A stretch of DNA of 64,000 nt from Lachnospiraceae bacterium. Lineage in GTDB: Bacteria; Bacillota; Clostridia; Lachnospirales; Lachnospiraceae. The stretch covers positions 1-64,000 of the forward strand of contig SFDP01000002.1 in NCBI GenBank assembly GCA_004558185.1. Reading direction: 5' to 3'. Positions 51,572 through 60,863 of the stretch are shown here, piece by piece. The stretch's first letter is position 1. Each line of letters begins with the position of its first letter. The notes below the pieces were generated by a model. That model was not told where the DNA came from. It searched no databases and saw only the letters and a program-made list of their open reading frames with translations. A program made the position numbers and the translations under genes.

Positions 51572-52525
51572 ATGATATACGATTGTTTTCAATTTTTTAA
51601 TGAACTGGATATACTGTACCTGAGAATGAAGATCATGGATCCAATTGTGGACAGATTTGTGATCAGTGAAGCAACAACCACCTTTTCAGATATTCCTAAA
51701 CCCTTGTATTTTCAGGAAAACCAGGAGATGTTCAGAGAATTTCAGGACAAAATCATTCATGTGGTCGTGAACGATACTCCCCCAGGGGATACCCATGTGA
51801 GAGATACCTTCCAGAAAAATGCCGTAGGAAGAGGGCTGGCAGAAGCAAAGGATGAGGATATTATCATTTTCAGCGATTTGGATGAAATTCCCAATCCGGA
51901 GAAAATCAAGGAGATTCTTCCTGACTTCCAGGATGATAAAATCTACCATTTTGCCCAACGGCTGTTCTATTGTTATCTGAATATGGAAGAGGTATCCGGA
52001 AGCCTCCTGTCCTATGCAGGGGAGTTTGAGGGAGTAGAAAGGAAGCAGTGGATCGGCAGCAAAATGTGCCGATATAAGCTGCTGAAGGAGCAGAATCTGC
52101 AGCTGGGGGATCTGCGTTTTCCTGAGAGGAAGGAGTGCGGCATCCGGGTAGCTGACGGAGGCTGGCATTTTGGCTATATGGGAGGCAAGGGAGAAGCTGA
52201 TTTGAAAAAAAGAGTGCAGCAGAAGGTGATCTCTGCCGCTCATCAGGAATATAACAGCAGAGAGATTCTTAACGATGTAAGTGATAAGCTCAAAGACGGT
52301 CAGGATATTTTCGGCAGAGAGGCACAGTTTGTTCTTATCACCATTGATGAAACCTATCCCGAATATATTCGCACCCATCAGAAAGAATTGGCCCACTTGA
52401 TTATGCAGCAGGAATCCGAAGAGGACAGGATAAAACGTCAGCGAAAACGCAAAATTCGTAAGGTCTGTGAAAAAGGAATCAGAGGGGTAAAGAAGCTGGG
52501 AAGAATCGTCACCGGGAGAAAATAG
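51572..52525 (+). CDS. Glycosyltransferase family 17-like
   Basis: A protein of about 317 residues beginning MIYDCFQFFNELDILYLRM, with VISEATTTFSD, the metal-site motif IIFSDLDEIPNP and GGWHFGYMGG. These are the hallmarks of GT17 (the family of the eukaryotic bisecting GlcNAc transferase GnT-III), which also occurs in bacterial glycan loci. The start at 51572 matches family N-termini and follows AAGGGA; an ATG 33 bases upstream is the alternative. The C-terminal 50 residues are strongly basic, which may bind the membrane surface. Confidence 0.82.
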   Translation: MIYDCFQFFNELDILYLRMKIMDPIVDRFVISEATTTFSDIPKPLYFQENQEMFREFQDKIIHVVVNDTPPGDTHVRDTFQKNAVGRGLAEAKDEDIIIFSDLDEIPNPEKIKEILPDFQDDKIYHFAQRLFYCYLNMEEVSGSLLSYAGEFEGVERKQWIGSKMCRYKLLKEQNLQLGDLRFPERKECGIRVADGGWHFGYMGGKGEADLKKRVQQKVISAAHQEYNSREILNDVSDKLKDGQDIFGREAQFVLITIDETYPEYIRTHQKELAHLIMQQESEEDRIKRQRKRKIRKVCEKGIRGVKKLGRIVTGRK

Positions 52526-52550
52526 GGAAACTACCCGCAAGGAGGCAGTC

Positions 52551-53498
52551 ATGGCCAAGGTATCCATATGTATACCCACTTATGAGAATCAGGAAGAGGT
52601 AAAGCGACTGCTGGATTCTACCAGAGAGCAGACCTTTGAGGATGTGGAGATCATCATTACCGATGATTCCCGGGACAAGCTCATTGAAGATTATGTAAGA
52701 ATGCTTATCACTACAGACGGCAGGATTGGAAGAAAAATCAACTATATCCATAATCAAGAGCCTCTGGGCCATATCTTTAATTGGAATGCTGCTATTTCAA
52801 GAGCCCACGGTGAGTATATTAAAATCATGTTCAGTGATGATTGGTTCACCTATCCGTATAGCCTCGAAAATCTGGTCAGGCTGTTGGAAGAACGGCCTGA
52901 GGCCTCTCTGGCGTTTTGCGGCAGTATGCAGGTATCAAAAGGGGAAGCATATGCCAGAAAGCCCGAGGCGGGTTATGCAGAGCGTTTAAAGGAGGATTAT
53001 CGTTACCTGTTCATCAGCAACCAGATTGGGGCACCCAGCGATACTCTCTACCGAAACAGCCCACAAATCCGGTTTGACGAAAGGAGCAACTGGGCCTCGG
53101 ATGTTTTTCTCTATATGGAAATATTGAAAAACAATCCTGCTTTTGCCTATACCGATGAACCGCTCATTTCCATTGGGATTCATGAGAAACAGTATACAGA
53201 AAGCTTCCATGCGGCAGATGAGCGAATCTATAAGGATTATCAATACCTTTTTCAAAAATATAATTTAAGTGAAAGCGGTCAGTGCAGGGAGTATTTCTTA
53301 AAACGGTATCTTATCCCCTTTTCCAGGGGGATGAAGGAAGCCGGACAAAACGGGTATAGCAGTAACGAATACCTGAGAGCGCTTTTTTCCTATTACAGGA
53401 AAGAGGTGCTTCCCTGCTGTAAAAGGGCGGTTCTAAGGAAAATAAAAGGAAACCAGGCTGTTAAGGCAGCAGAAGGAAAAGGAAAAAGAGAAGCATGA
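52551..53498 (+). CDS. Glycosyltransferase family 2
   Basis: A 315-residue GT-A enzyme: VSICIPTYENQEEV, IITDDSRDK and IKIMFSDDWFTYP. It has no membrane helices. AAGGAGG is seven bases before the ATG. The end overlaps the flippase gene in an ATGA arrangement, so the two are translated together. Donor sugar cannot be read. Confidence 0.87.
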   Translation: MAKVSICIPTYENQEEVKRLLDSTREQTFEDVEIIITDDSRDKLIEDYVRMLITTDGRIGRKINYIHNQEPLGHIFNWNAAISRAHGEYIKIMFSDDWFTYPYSLENLVRLLEERPEASLAFCGSMQVSKGEAYARKPEAGYAERLKEDYRYLFISNQIGAPSDTLYRNSPQIRFDERSNWASDVFLYMEILKNNPAFAYTDEPLISIGIHEKQYTESFHAADERIYKDYQYLFQKYNLSESGQCREYFLKRYLIPFSRGMKEAGQNGYSSNEYLRALFSYYRKEVLPCCKRAVLRKIKGNQAVKAAEGKGKREA

Positions 53499-55240
53499 GA
53501 GATACTTTAGTCAAGCTGCTTGGCATTTTGAGCAAAAGGCAAAAGAAGAATGTGGCAGGCATCGGTGTGATGATTCTGATCGGTGCCATACTGGAAACCC
53601 TGGGGGTTTCCATGATCGTGCCTTTGGCTCAGGCAATCATGGATGCCCAGGCTCTGGAAGAAAATGAATATGTAGTTATGGTGATGGATTGGCTGCAGCT
53701 TAAGGAGATGAGACAGTTCGTTATTTTGCTGTTGTTTTCAGTGGTTGCGGTGTTTGTCTTAAAGAATGTCTATCTTCTGGTGATGAATTATGTGCAGGCC
53801 AAATTTGTAAACAATAACCAATTCCTGACAGTAAACTATATGCTGGAGGAATATCTTAACCGACCCTATGAGTTTTACCTTAATGCAGATATTCCTACGG
53901 TTTTCCGTACTGTGGACAGTGATGTACCTAAGGTCTTTACGGTATTGATGGAATTTATTTCCCTGATGACGGAAATCGTAGTGGCCATCTTCCTCTGCGC
54001 AGTACTGCTGGTAGTGGATCCGGTAATGACCATTATTATTGCGGCTATCCTGCTTTTTATGACAGTATTGATCGTAAAGGTGGTCAAGCCTAAGCTGAAT
54101 GTTCTTGGACAGGAAAATCAGGCTATACAGGCAAGAATGGGAAAATGGAGAAACCAGTCGATTTTTGGGATCAAGGATGTGAAGGTGCTTCATAAGGAGC
54201 AGTATTTCGTGGATAATTTTTCCGTGTATTCCAAAAAAGGAGCAGATTTGAACAGTAAATATGTGGTATTTAATAATGCTCCCAGGCTGCTGATTGAAAC
54301 GATTTGTATCTGCGGGCTGCTTTCCTATATGGCAATCAGTATTATTTTAGGAAAAGAGGTGAATGAGCTGGCTACTCAGATTATGGCCTTTGCCGTTGCA
54401 GCCATCCGCCTGATGCCCAGTGTGAACCGAATCAATACCCATCTGACCAATATCGCCTTTTTTGCTCCCAGCGTAGACTATATCTATGAAAATGTGGATT
54501 TCAGAGACTATAAGGAAGAAAGAAAATTTGGCAGTACCAGAATAGAGGCCGGAGAGCCTGTTGAAGTAAAGGACAGTATCCGTCTGAATCAGATTACCTA
54601 TGCCTATCCCAATACGACAAAACTGATTTTGGACCAGGCAGATATGAATATACCCATCGGCAGCTCTGTAGGAATTATCGGACCCTCCGGTGCGGGCAAG
54701 ACCACAGCAGTGGATATTCTTTTGGGACTGCTGGATATTCAGGGAGGAAGTATCACCTGTGGTGGAAAAAATGTTATGGATAATTATTCCGACTGGCTGA
54801 GCCATATTGGTTATATTCCACAGGCAATCTATTTGACGGATGACCCTATTCGGGATAATATTGCCTTTGGCGTGAATCGGGAAGAAATCGATGATGCACG
54901 TATCTGGAAGGTATTGGAGGAGGCACAGATGAAGGAATTTGTGGAGCAGCTTCCCCAAGGCCTGGACACTTCGGTAGGAGAGCGGGGAGTGCGGATTTCC
55001 GGGGGACAAAGGCAGCGTATCGGTATTGCCAGAGCCCTGTATCATAACCCGGAAATTCTTATTTTTGATGAGGCCACCTCTGCTCTTGATACAGAAACAG
55101 AAACGGCCATCATGGAAGCCATAGATCAATTCCATGGAAAGAAAACGCTGATTATCATTGCTCATCGCTTGAGAACGATTGAAAATTGTGATCTGATCTA
55201 TCGGGTAGAAAATGGAAAGATTACCCAAACCACATTATAG
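53495..55240 (+). CDS. ABC-type glycolipid flippase, PglK/MsbA-like (copy 2)
   Basis: A 581-residue half-transporter with six membrane helices and an ATPase domain (GPSGAGKTT, ISGGQRQRIGIARAL, ILIFDEA, IAHRL). It parallels the 18136 gene along the whole length, including PYEFYLNAD, KEQYF and APRLLIETICI, so the two are paralogues of about half identity by eye. It lies between glycosyltransferase and polymerase genes of the second unit and probably exports that unit's lipid-linked glycan. Confidence 0.88.
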   Translation: MRDTLVKLLGILSKRQKKNVAGIGVMILIGAILETLGVSMIVPLAQAIMDAQALEENEYVVMVMDWLQLKEMRQFVILLLFSVVAVFVLKNVYLLVMNYVQAKFVNNNQFLTVNYMLEEYLNRPYEFYLNADIPTVFRTVDSDVPKVFTVLMEFISLMTEIVVAIFLCAVLLVVDPVMTIIIAAILLFMTVLIVKVVKPKLNVLGQENQAIQARMGKWRNQSIFGIKDVKVLHKEQYFVDNFSVYSKKGADLNSKYVVFNNAPRLLIETICICGLLSYMAISIILGKEVNELATQIMAFAVAAIRLMPSVNRINTHLTNIAFFAPSVDYIYENVDFRDYKEERKFGSTRIEAGEPVEVKDSIRLNQITYAYPNTTKLILDQADMNIPIGSSVGIIGPSGAGKTTAVDILLGLLDIQGGSITCGGKNVMDNYSDWLSHIGYIPQAIYLTDDPIRDNIAFGVNREEIDDARIWKVLEEAQMKEFVEQLPQGLDTSVGERGVRISGGQRQRIGIARALYHNPEILIFDEATSALDTETETAIMEAIDQFHGKKTLIIIAHRLRTIENCDLIYRVENGKITQTTL

Positions 55241-55260
55241 ATAAAAGCGGAGGTATAGAG

Positions 55261-56511
55261 GTGAAGGAAGGTATCCTGAACACTTATTACAACCGAATAT
55301 GGCAGAGTGAAGGGAGCCGGATTTGGCTTGAGGGGATATCGAAGGCTGCGTTTTATCTGGGACTGCTGATTGAATTAACCATCGTGATCCTGGATAAAAG
55401 CGCTTATATCATTCAATATGAAGGACAATGGTTTCGACTTACCTTCGTTCTCTTTGGAATCAGCCTGATCACCACGAGGCATAGTGTTAAGGAATGGCTC
55501 TGGTTATTGGTCTTTGGCATTATGGGAGTGGTTTCCTATTTTGCTACGGAGAGGAATGAGATATTAAGGTTTGTAGTGTTTATCTGGGCCTGTGTGGGAA
55601 AGGACATGAAAAGAGTTCTGAAGGTAACCTTCTGGTATACATCAGCGGGCTGCGCAATTCTTATTCTATTGTCGGTGCTGGGTATCTATGGAACCCTGGC
55701 ACAGACGGCAGTGTATAGAACCGAAATGGCTTTTACCCTGGGAGAGGCAGAAACACGCTATTGCTTTGGTATGGGTCATCCCAATGCTTTTCATTGTATG
55801 ATGCTGGCCATAACCTGGCTGGGAGCCTATTGCTACCGGGAGAAAATAAAATGGTACGGATATCTTTTACTGGGGATAGGCCATATTATCCTTTATTTCT
55901 TTACCGGTTCCAGAACTGGACTGTTAATGGCAGTGTGCTCCCTGCTGCTGATTGTTCTGTTGAAATACGTCAGGCCCTTACAAAAAAGTAAGTGGGTATA
56001 TATGGCAGGAATTGCGGCAGTAATCAGTGCGGTATTGTTTTCGGTTTTTATGGCCAAATACAGTGTACACCACCCATTGCTGGCTAAATTAGACGGCTTT
56101 GTATCCCAAAGAATTCTGAATCTATATTACGACACCATCAATCACGAGGGAATGCTGAGTACCTGGTCACTATGGTCAACACCGGGAAACAGATATTTCT
56201 TCGACCTGGGGATCGTTCGTGTATTCTACTGGTTTGGTATCATTCCCGGAGCCGTCTGGTTTCTGGCACAGTGCAGGCTGCTGTGGTGTGGTTATAAGAA
56301 AAAAGACTATATGCTTCTGGCAATCGTTATTTCCATTACCATGTATTCGGTCTTTGAGGCTCACTATGTTTCGGATTATCTGGGACGAAACTATATCTTC
56401 TTTTTTATGGGAATGTATTTGAAGGAAATGTCAGGCGTGGACCAAAGGAAAGAGATTGGAGATTTCAATGAAAATTCAGCCATTGATCAGCGTAATTATT
56501 CCTGTTTATAA
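55261..56511 (+). CDS. Wzy-like polysaccharide polymerase candidate
   Basis: A 416-residue membrane protein with about eleven helices, starting at a GTG with GGAGG before it. The outer-loop/helix words FGMGHPNAFHCMMLAITWLG and YFFTGSRTGLLMAV are those of Wzy/EpsG-like polymerases (G-H-P-N and the S-R-T pattern). It would join repeat units outside the membrane, after flipping by the ABC protein directly upstream. The 3' end overlaps the next gene by 44 bases. Confidence 0.75.
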   Translation: MKEGILNTYYNRIWQSEGSRIWLEGISKAAFYLGLLIELTIVILDKSAYIIQYEGQWFRLTFVLFGISLITTRHSVKEWLWLLVFGIMGVVSYFATERNEILRFVVFIWACVGKDMKRVLKVTFWYTSAGCAILILLSVLGIYGTLAQTAVYRTEMAFTLGEAETRYCFGMGHPNAFHCMMLAITWLGAYCYREKIKWYGYLLLGIGHIILYFFTGSRTGLLMAVCSLLLIVLLKYVRPLQKSKWVYMAGIAAVISAVLFSVFMAKYSVHHPLLAKLDGFVSQRILNLYYDTINHEGMLSTWSLWSTPGNRYFFDLGIVRVFYWFGIIPGAVWFLAQCRLLWCGYKKKDYMLLAIVISITMYSVFEAHYVSDYLGRNYIFFFMGMYLKEMSGVDQRKEIGDFNENSAIDQRNYSCL

Positions 56512-57508
56512 CGTAGAGCAATATCTGGAGCAATGTATGACCAGTGTTCTTTGTCAAACCTATACCCATATGGAGATTCTTCTGATTGATGACGGCTCAT
56601 CGGATAACAGCGGCAGACTGTGCGATGAATACGCAGTACAGGATAAGCGGGTCAGGGTTCTTCACCGGGAAAACGGCGGTCTGATGTCGGCCTGGATGGC
56701 GGGAGTGGAGATGGCCCGAGGGGAATATCTGACTTTTGTAGACAGCGATGACTGGATAGAAGCAATCATGGTAGAGAAGCTGGCAGAGAAGCTGTCGGGT
56801 AAGCCCAAAGAGATGGTATGCAGTAATTACCTTATAGAAAAAAAGACCGGCTCTATTCCGGTAATCCAATCCATGAGACCTGGGGTCTATGAACGTGAGG
56901 CCATAGAAAAAGAGCTTTTCCCCTATCTTTTAGGTCAGGAGACAAGAAGAATCCACTGCTCCCGCGGCATGAAGCTGATCTCCCGGGAGCTGATTACAGA
57001 GAATATGAAGTATTGCAACAAACGGCTTACGATGGGAGAGGATATGAATATTACCCTTCCTGCCATCCTGGATGCACAGCGAATTGTCATTGTTGAGCAG
57101 GGACTATATTACCATTACCGTTTTGTGGAGGCTTCCATGAGTCATCAATATAACCCGGGGCTGTATGCCAATAACCGGCAGCTTAAGCAAACACTGGAGA
57201 AGATTCTGGAGGATAAGTCGGCAAATAAGAAAGAAGAAAGGGAATGGAAGTCCAGGCTGAACCGGGAATACCTTTTTCTGTTTTTTTATGTGATGAAGAA
57301 CGAGCTGCGGGCGCCAAAAAGAGAAATCTCCATGGAACTGGTGCAAAAATGCAGGGAAGTCAGAAACGAGTTGAGGAAAGAAAAGGTTCTGGTTCAAAGC
57401 AGGGCCAATAAGCTGTTGTATCTTATTTATCTTCATCCCGGCAGAGTGACTATAGCCTTTGGACGTATGATTATTCATGTGTTTGACAGGAAAACCAAGG
57501 GCCGGTGA
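56468..57508 (+). CDS. Glycosyltransferase family 2
   Basis: A 346-residue GT-A enzyme: ISVIIPVYNVEQYL, LIDDGSSDNSG and FVDSDDWIE, followed by a basic helical C-terminus. The start is the ATG at 56468 six bases after GGAG, inside the end of the polymerase gene, indicating coupled translation. One residue set is unusual: NGGLMSAWMAGVEMARG in place of the common L-S-x-A-R-N-x-G segment, so the acceptor loop has changed. Confidence 0.88.
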   Translation: MKIQPLISVIIPVYNVEQYLEQCMTSVLCQTYTHMEILLIDDGSSDNSGRLCDEYAVQDKRVRVLHRENGGLMSAWMAGVEMARGEYLTFVDSDDWIEAIMVEKLAEKLSGKPKEMVCSNYLIEKKTGSIPVIQSMRPGVYEREAIEKELFPYLLGQETRRIHCSRGMKLISRELITENMKYCNKRLTMGEDMNITLPAILDAQRIVIVEQGLYYHYRFVEASMSHQYNPGLYANNRQLKQTLEKILEDKSANKKEEREWKSRLNREYLFLFFYVMKNELRAPKREISMELVQKCREVRNELRKEKVLVQSRANKLLYLIYLHPGRVTIAFGRMIIHVFDRKTKGR

Positions 57509-57560
57509 AATAGCAGAGAGATCATCCAGAGATCAGACAGAGTACCGGAGGAGTTTGGCA

Positions 57561-58586
57561 TTGATTAGTATCATCGTTCCTGTTTATAATGCTGAAAACT
57601 ATATAGAGGATTGTGTAAACAGTATTCTTCACCAGAGCTTTTCCGATTGGGAGCTTTTGTTAATTGATAATGGCTCAGAAGATAATAGTCTGGAGCTTTG
57701 TAAGAAGCTGGCCAATGAAGAGAAGAGGATATGTGTTCTCCATCAGGAAGCGAATGGAGGTGTTTCCGCAGCCAGGAATCTGGGAATGGCCAGGGCGAAA
57801 GGAAACTGGATTACCTTTATTGATGCAGATGATTGGGTAGAGCATGATTTTCTGGAAAGGCTTTTGACCATGCAAAAGGAAAGCCAGGCCGACATGGTGA
57901 TCTGTGGTTATAGGAAGCGCTATGCTGAGGACAGGAAGATTTATCATGAGGCTTATCCAAAAGGGCTTTCTGTGGATCAGCAAAGAGAATGCACAAAAGA
58001 CGGCTTTTCAATCGCAGGAGAGGAATATGGGAGAAAGGCATATCTGGAGAACTGTCTGTTAGCAGGCAATACCCACTGCTGGGGAGCTCTTTATAAGAAA
58101 GGACTGGTGCAGGAGATAGAATTTCCCGTAGGCCTCTCCATTGGTGAAGACCTGCTGTTTTTGATTGATGCAGCCCTAAAGGCTCAAAAAATCATAGTAA
58201 CGGATTATCCCGGATACAGCTATTACATCAATACCCGGGGGGCTATGGAGAAACCCTTTACCCTCTCCTATATGGATCAGATCACCTGTTGGCAAAAGGC
58301 AGCAAAGAAGCTGGAGGAGGTCTACCCGGAGCTGGGCGACCGTCTGCAGAGCCTGCTGCTGGTCGCTGTTCTTTTGGTAGTAGGAAAGCTGGCCAGACTT
58401 TCCAGGGAAGAAAGAAAGCAGTATCGCAGACAGCAGGAGTATTGCCTCAGACTGGCCAGAGAGTGCGTCAGAAACAGGGAAGTATTTTCCTATTTACCAA
58501 AAGGGTACCCCTTAAAGGTCAGGGTCTACTGTATTCTTCCGCAGGTTTATTTATGGGCCTATGGCAGATGGAGACAGGGGAAGTAA
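57561..58586 (+). CDS. Glycosyltransferase family 2
   Basis: A 341-residue GT-A enzyme: ISIIVPVYNAENYI, LIDNGSEDNS (Asn replaces the second Asp of the usual D-D/G motif), VSAARNLGMARAKG and FIDADDWVE. The start is probably the TTG at 57561, seven bases after GGAGGAG; an ATG at 57477 would add 28 residues that match no GT2 N-terminus. It is related to the GT2 before it. Confidence 0.85.
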   Translation: MISIIVPVYNAENYIEDCVNSILHQSFSDWELLLIDNGSEDNSLELCKKLANEEKRICVLHQEANGGVSAARNLGMARAKGNWITFIDADDWVEHDFLERLLTMQKESQADMVICGYRKRYAEDRKIYHEAYPKGLSVDQQRECTKDGFSIAGEEYGRKAYLENCLLAGNTHCWGALYKKGLVQEIEFPVGLSIGEDLLFLIDAALKAQKIIVTDYPGYSYYINTRGAMEKPFTLSYMDQITCWQKAAKKLEEVYPELGDRLQSLLLVAVLLVVGKLARLSREERKQYRRQQEYCLRLARECVRNREVFSYLPKGYPLKVRVYCILPQVYLWAYGRWRQGK

Positions 58587-58590
58587 CCAC

Positions 58591-59841
58591 ATGAGCTACA
58601 GGGATTTCAATTATTTATTGAGCAAAAAAGGAGTAAAATTGGTCAGACGAGAGGGTTCAACAGGGACAACTAAAGAGCGCAATAAGGTGGCTTTGTATGC
58701 CCATGCAGGGAGTGGGAATCATGGCTGTGAAGCTCTTGCCAATACCATTTGCAGGCTGCTGGGAAGCCCGGTAAGGCTGGTAACAAACAGTGCGGAAGAG
58801 GATAATCAATATACCCTGAAGGGATTATGTGAAATCCAGCCGGAAAGAAAGATCAGAGATAACCGAATGGCTCATATTTTCTACTATGGCTGGCGTATGC
58901 TGACTGGGGACAAGGAGTCCTTCCAACGCTACCGCTTTCGAAATGTACTGGGCAAAAACGCCTGCACATGGAACATCTCCATTGGTGGAGATAATTATTG
59001 CTATGAAAACATGATTAGGGACCTGATCCTGGCCAATAGTATGTTTAACCGTCAGGGAGGTAAGACCATTCTTTTAGGCTGTTCCATTGAGCCAGAGCTT
59101 TTGGAGCGGGAGGATATCCGGCAGGATATGAATCGATATGCGGCTATTTTTGCCAGAGAATCCCTTACCTATGAAGCCCTGGAAAGGGCGGGGATTACAA
59201 CGCAGCTCTACCTCTACCCGGATTCTGCATTTATCCTGGATACCAAGAAGCTGCCATTGCCTGCAGGCTTTCAGAAGGGGAATACACTGGGAATCAATAT
59301 CAGTCCCATGATTGTAGAGAATGAGGAAAATTCCGGGATCACCATGCAAAATTACAGGGCATTGATCCGGTATGTTCTGGATCATACAGACATGAGTGTG
59401 GCACTGATCCCCCATGTGGTCTGGGAAAGAAATGATGACAGAAAAACGTTGGCAGAATTGCACAGTTATTTTGAGAATGAGCACCGGGTACTGCTGATAG
59501 GGGATCATTCCTGTGAGGAGCTGAAGGGCTATATTTCAGAATGTCGTTTTTTTGTCGGGGCAAGAACCCATGCTACCATTGCCGCCTATTCCAGTCAGGT
59601 TCCTACTCTGGTGGTGGGCTATTCGGTCAAGGCAAAAGGGATCGCCAGGGATTTGTTCGGCACCTATGAGAATTACGTCATACCGGTACAGAGCCTGAGA
59701 GAAGAAGGGGAGCTGATTAAAGCCTTCAACCGGATGCTTGAGCAGGAAGAAAAGTTAAAAGAGCAGCTTGCCCGGGTGATGCCTCCCTATATAGAAAGAG
59801 TTTACAAACTGGGGGATAAGCTAAAGGAGATAGTGGGATGA
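58591..59841 (+). CDS. Polysaccharide pyruvyltransferase family protein
   Basis: A 416-residue protein with the family layout: ALYAHAGSGNHGCEALANTI (nucleotide-like glycine turn), WNISIGGDNYCYEN, LLGCSIEPELL, FARESLTYEAL, LYPDSAF, and the C-terminal GARTHATIAAYSSQVPTLVVGYSVKAKGIA. Members (CsaB, WcaK types) transfer pyruvate from phosphoenolpyruvate to a sugar as a ketal, or act as related sugar transferases. It would add an acidic group to the glycan. The start is the ATG at 58591 after GGGGAAG. Confidence 0.83.
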   Translation: MSYRDFNYLLSKKGVKLVRREGSTGTTKERNKVALYAHAGSGNHGCEALANTICRLLGSPVRLVTNSAEEDNQYTLKGLCEIQPERKIRDNRMAHIFYYGWRMLTGDKESFQRYRFRNVLGKNACTWNISIGGDNYCYENMIRDLILANSMFNRQGGKTILLGCSIEPELLEREDIRQDMNRYAAIFARESLTYEALERAGITTQLYLYPDSAFILDTKKLPLPAGFQKGNTLGINISPMIVENEENSGITMQNYRALIRYVLDHTDMSVALIPHVVWERNDDRKTLAELHSYFENEHRVLLIGDHSCEELKGYISECRFFVGARTHATIAAYSSQVPTLVVGYSVKAKGIARDLFGTYENYVIPVQSLREEGELIKAFNRMLEQEEKLKEQLARVMPPYIERVYKLGDKLKEIVG

Positions 59842-60863
59842 CACAACAGACGAAGACTTTACTGGAGGAGGCCAGAAGAGAACTATTTCATTATCCCGAG
59901 ATTACGCCCAAGGGCAGGGTGAAATATGTGGTGAAACGGTTGATAAGGCCTTCCTCTACTCCCAGAAGGAATCCTTTTTTCTGGCCCCAGGCAATGCTTA
60001 CCCAGGCCTTGGAGGCAGCGGGAGATATAACCACCCTCGAAAAATACTATACAGGCTGGCTGAACAGGGGAATACCGCTCAATAATCCTGACGATCTTAT
60101 GAATGGTTATTCTTTACTGTATCTTTATGAGCACCGGGGGAATGGGGAGATATTGACAGCCGGGGAGAAATTACTGCAATACTTACTTAGCTATAAAAAA
60201 GAAATGAAAGGGATTCTGCCTTATCGAAAAAATCATCCTAGCCATATTTACGTGGATGGAATCGGCATGACAGCGCCTTTCCTTGCCCGCTTTGGACAAA
60301 TGGCACAAAATCAGGAAGCCTGTGAGCTTGCAGCAGAACAAATAGAGTTATTTCTGGAGTATGGCATGGATAAGGCTACCGGGTTATGCTATCATGGATA
60401 TGATGCAGTGACAAAAGAAAAGCAGGGAATTATCGGCTGGGGAAGAGCTATTGGCTGGCTGGGCCTGGCATTGGCTGACAGCTTGGAATTTCTCCCTGAA
60501 GGCAGGAGCAAGAACAGGCTGACGGAAGGCTTTCAATGCCTGGTTGAAACAGTAATGCCATGGCAGAGAGAAGACGGATATTTTTCCTGGCAGCTACAGG
60601 CTGCAGAAGGGCCAAAGGACACCTCAGCTACGGCTATGATTGCCTATATGGTACAAAAAGGCTGTAATCTGGGTGTGTTGGAGAATAGCTATGAGAAGCA
60701 GCTTGAGAGGATGGAGCAGGCCATACTTGCTTCGGTAAGACAAGGGAAAATCTATGACTGCTCAGGAGAGTGCGAGGGCTTTGGCAGATACCCGCAGATT
60801 TACGGAGCCTATCCCTGGAGCTTAGGGCCGGGGCTCAGATTTTTACTGGTGAGAGGGAAATGA
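59838..60863 (+). CDS. GH88/GH105-like unsaturated-uronyl hydrolase family protein
   Basis: A 341-residue (alpha/alpha)6-barrel protein with IYVDGIGMTAPFLARFGQM, the place of the catalytic Asp in YteR-type GH105 and GH88 enzymes, and GIIGWGRAIGWLGLALADSLEF. It has no signal peptide, so it stays in the cytoplasm. Its presence between a pyruvyltransferase-like and a GT11 gene, overlapping the former by 4 bases, is odd for a degradative enzyme. It may trim or edit an assembly intermediate or serve as a binding scaffold; the function is unknown. Confidence 0.75.
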   Translation: MTQQTKTLLEEARRELFHYPEITPKGRVKYVVKRLIRPSSTPRRNPFFWPQAMLTQALEAAGDITTLEKYYTGWLNRGIPLNNPDDLMNGYSLLYLYEHRGNGEILTAGEKLLQYLLSYKKEMKGILPYRKNHPSHIYVDGIGMTAPFLARFGQMAQNQEACELAAEQIELFLEYGMDKATGLCYHGYDAVTKEKQGIIGWGRAIGWLGLALADSLEFLPEGRSKNRLTEGFQCLVETVMPWQREDGYFSWQLQAAEGPKDTSATAMIAYMVQKGCNLGVLENSYEKQLERMEQAILASVRQGKIYDCSGECEGFGRYPQIYGAYPWSLGPGLRFLLVRGK

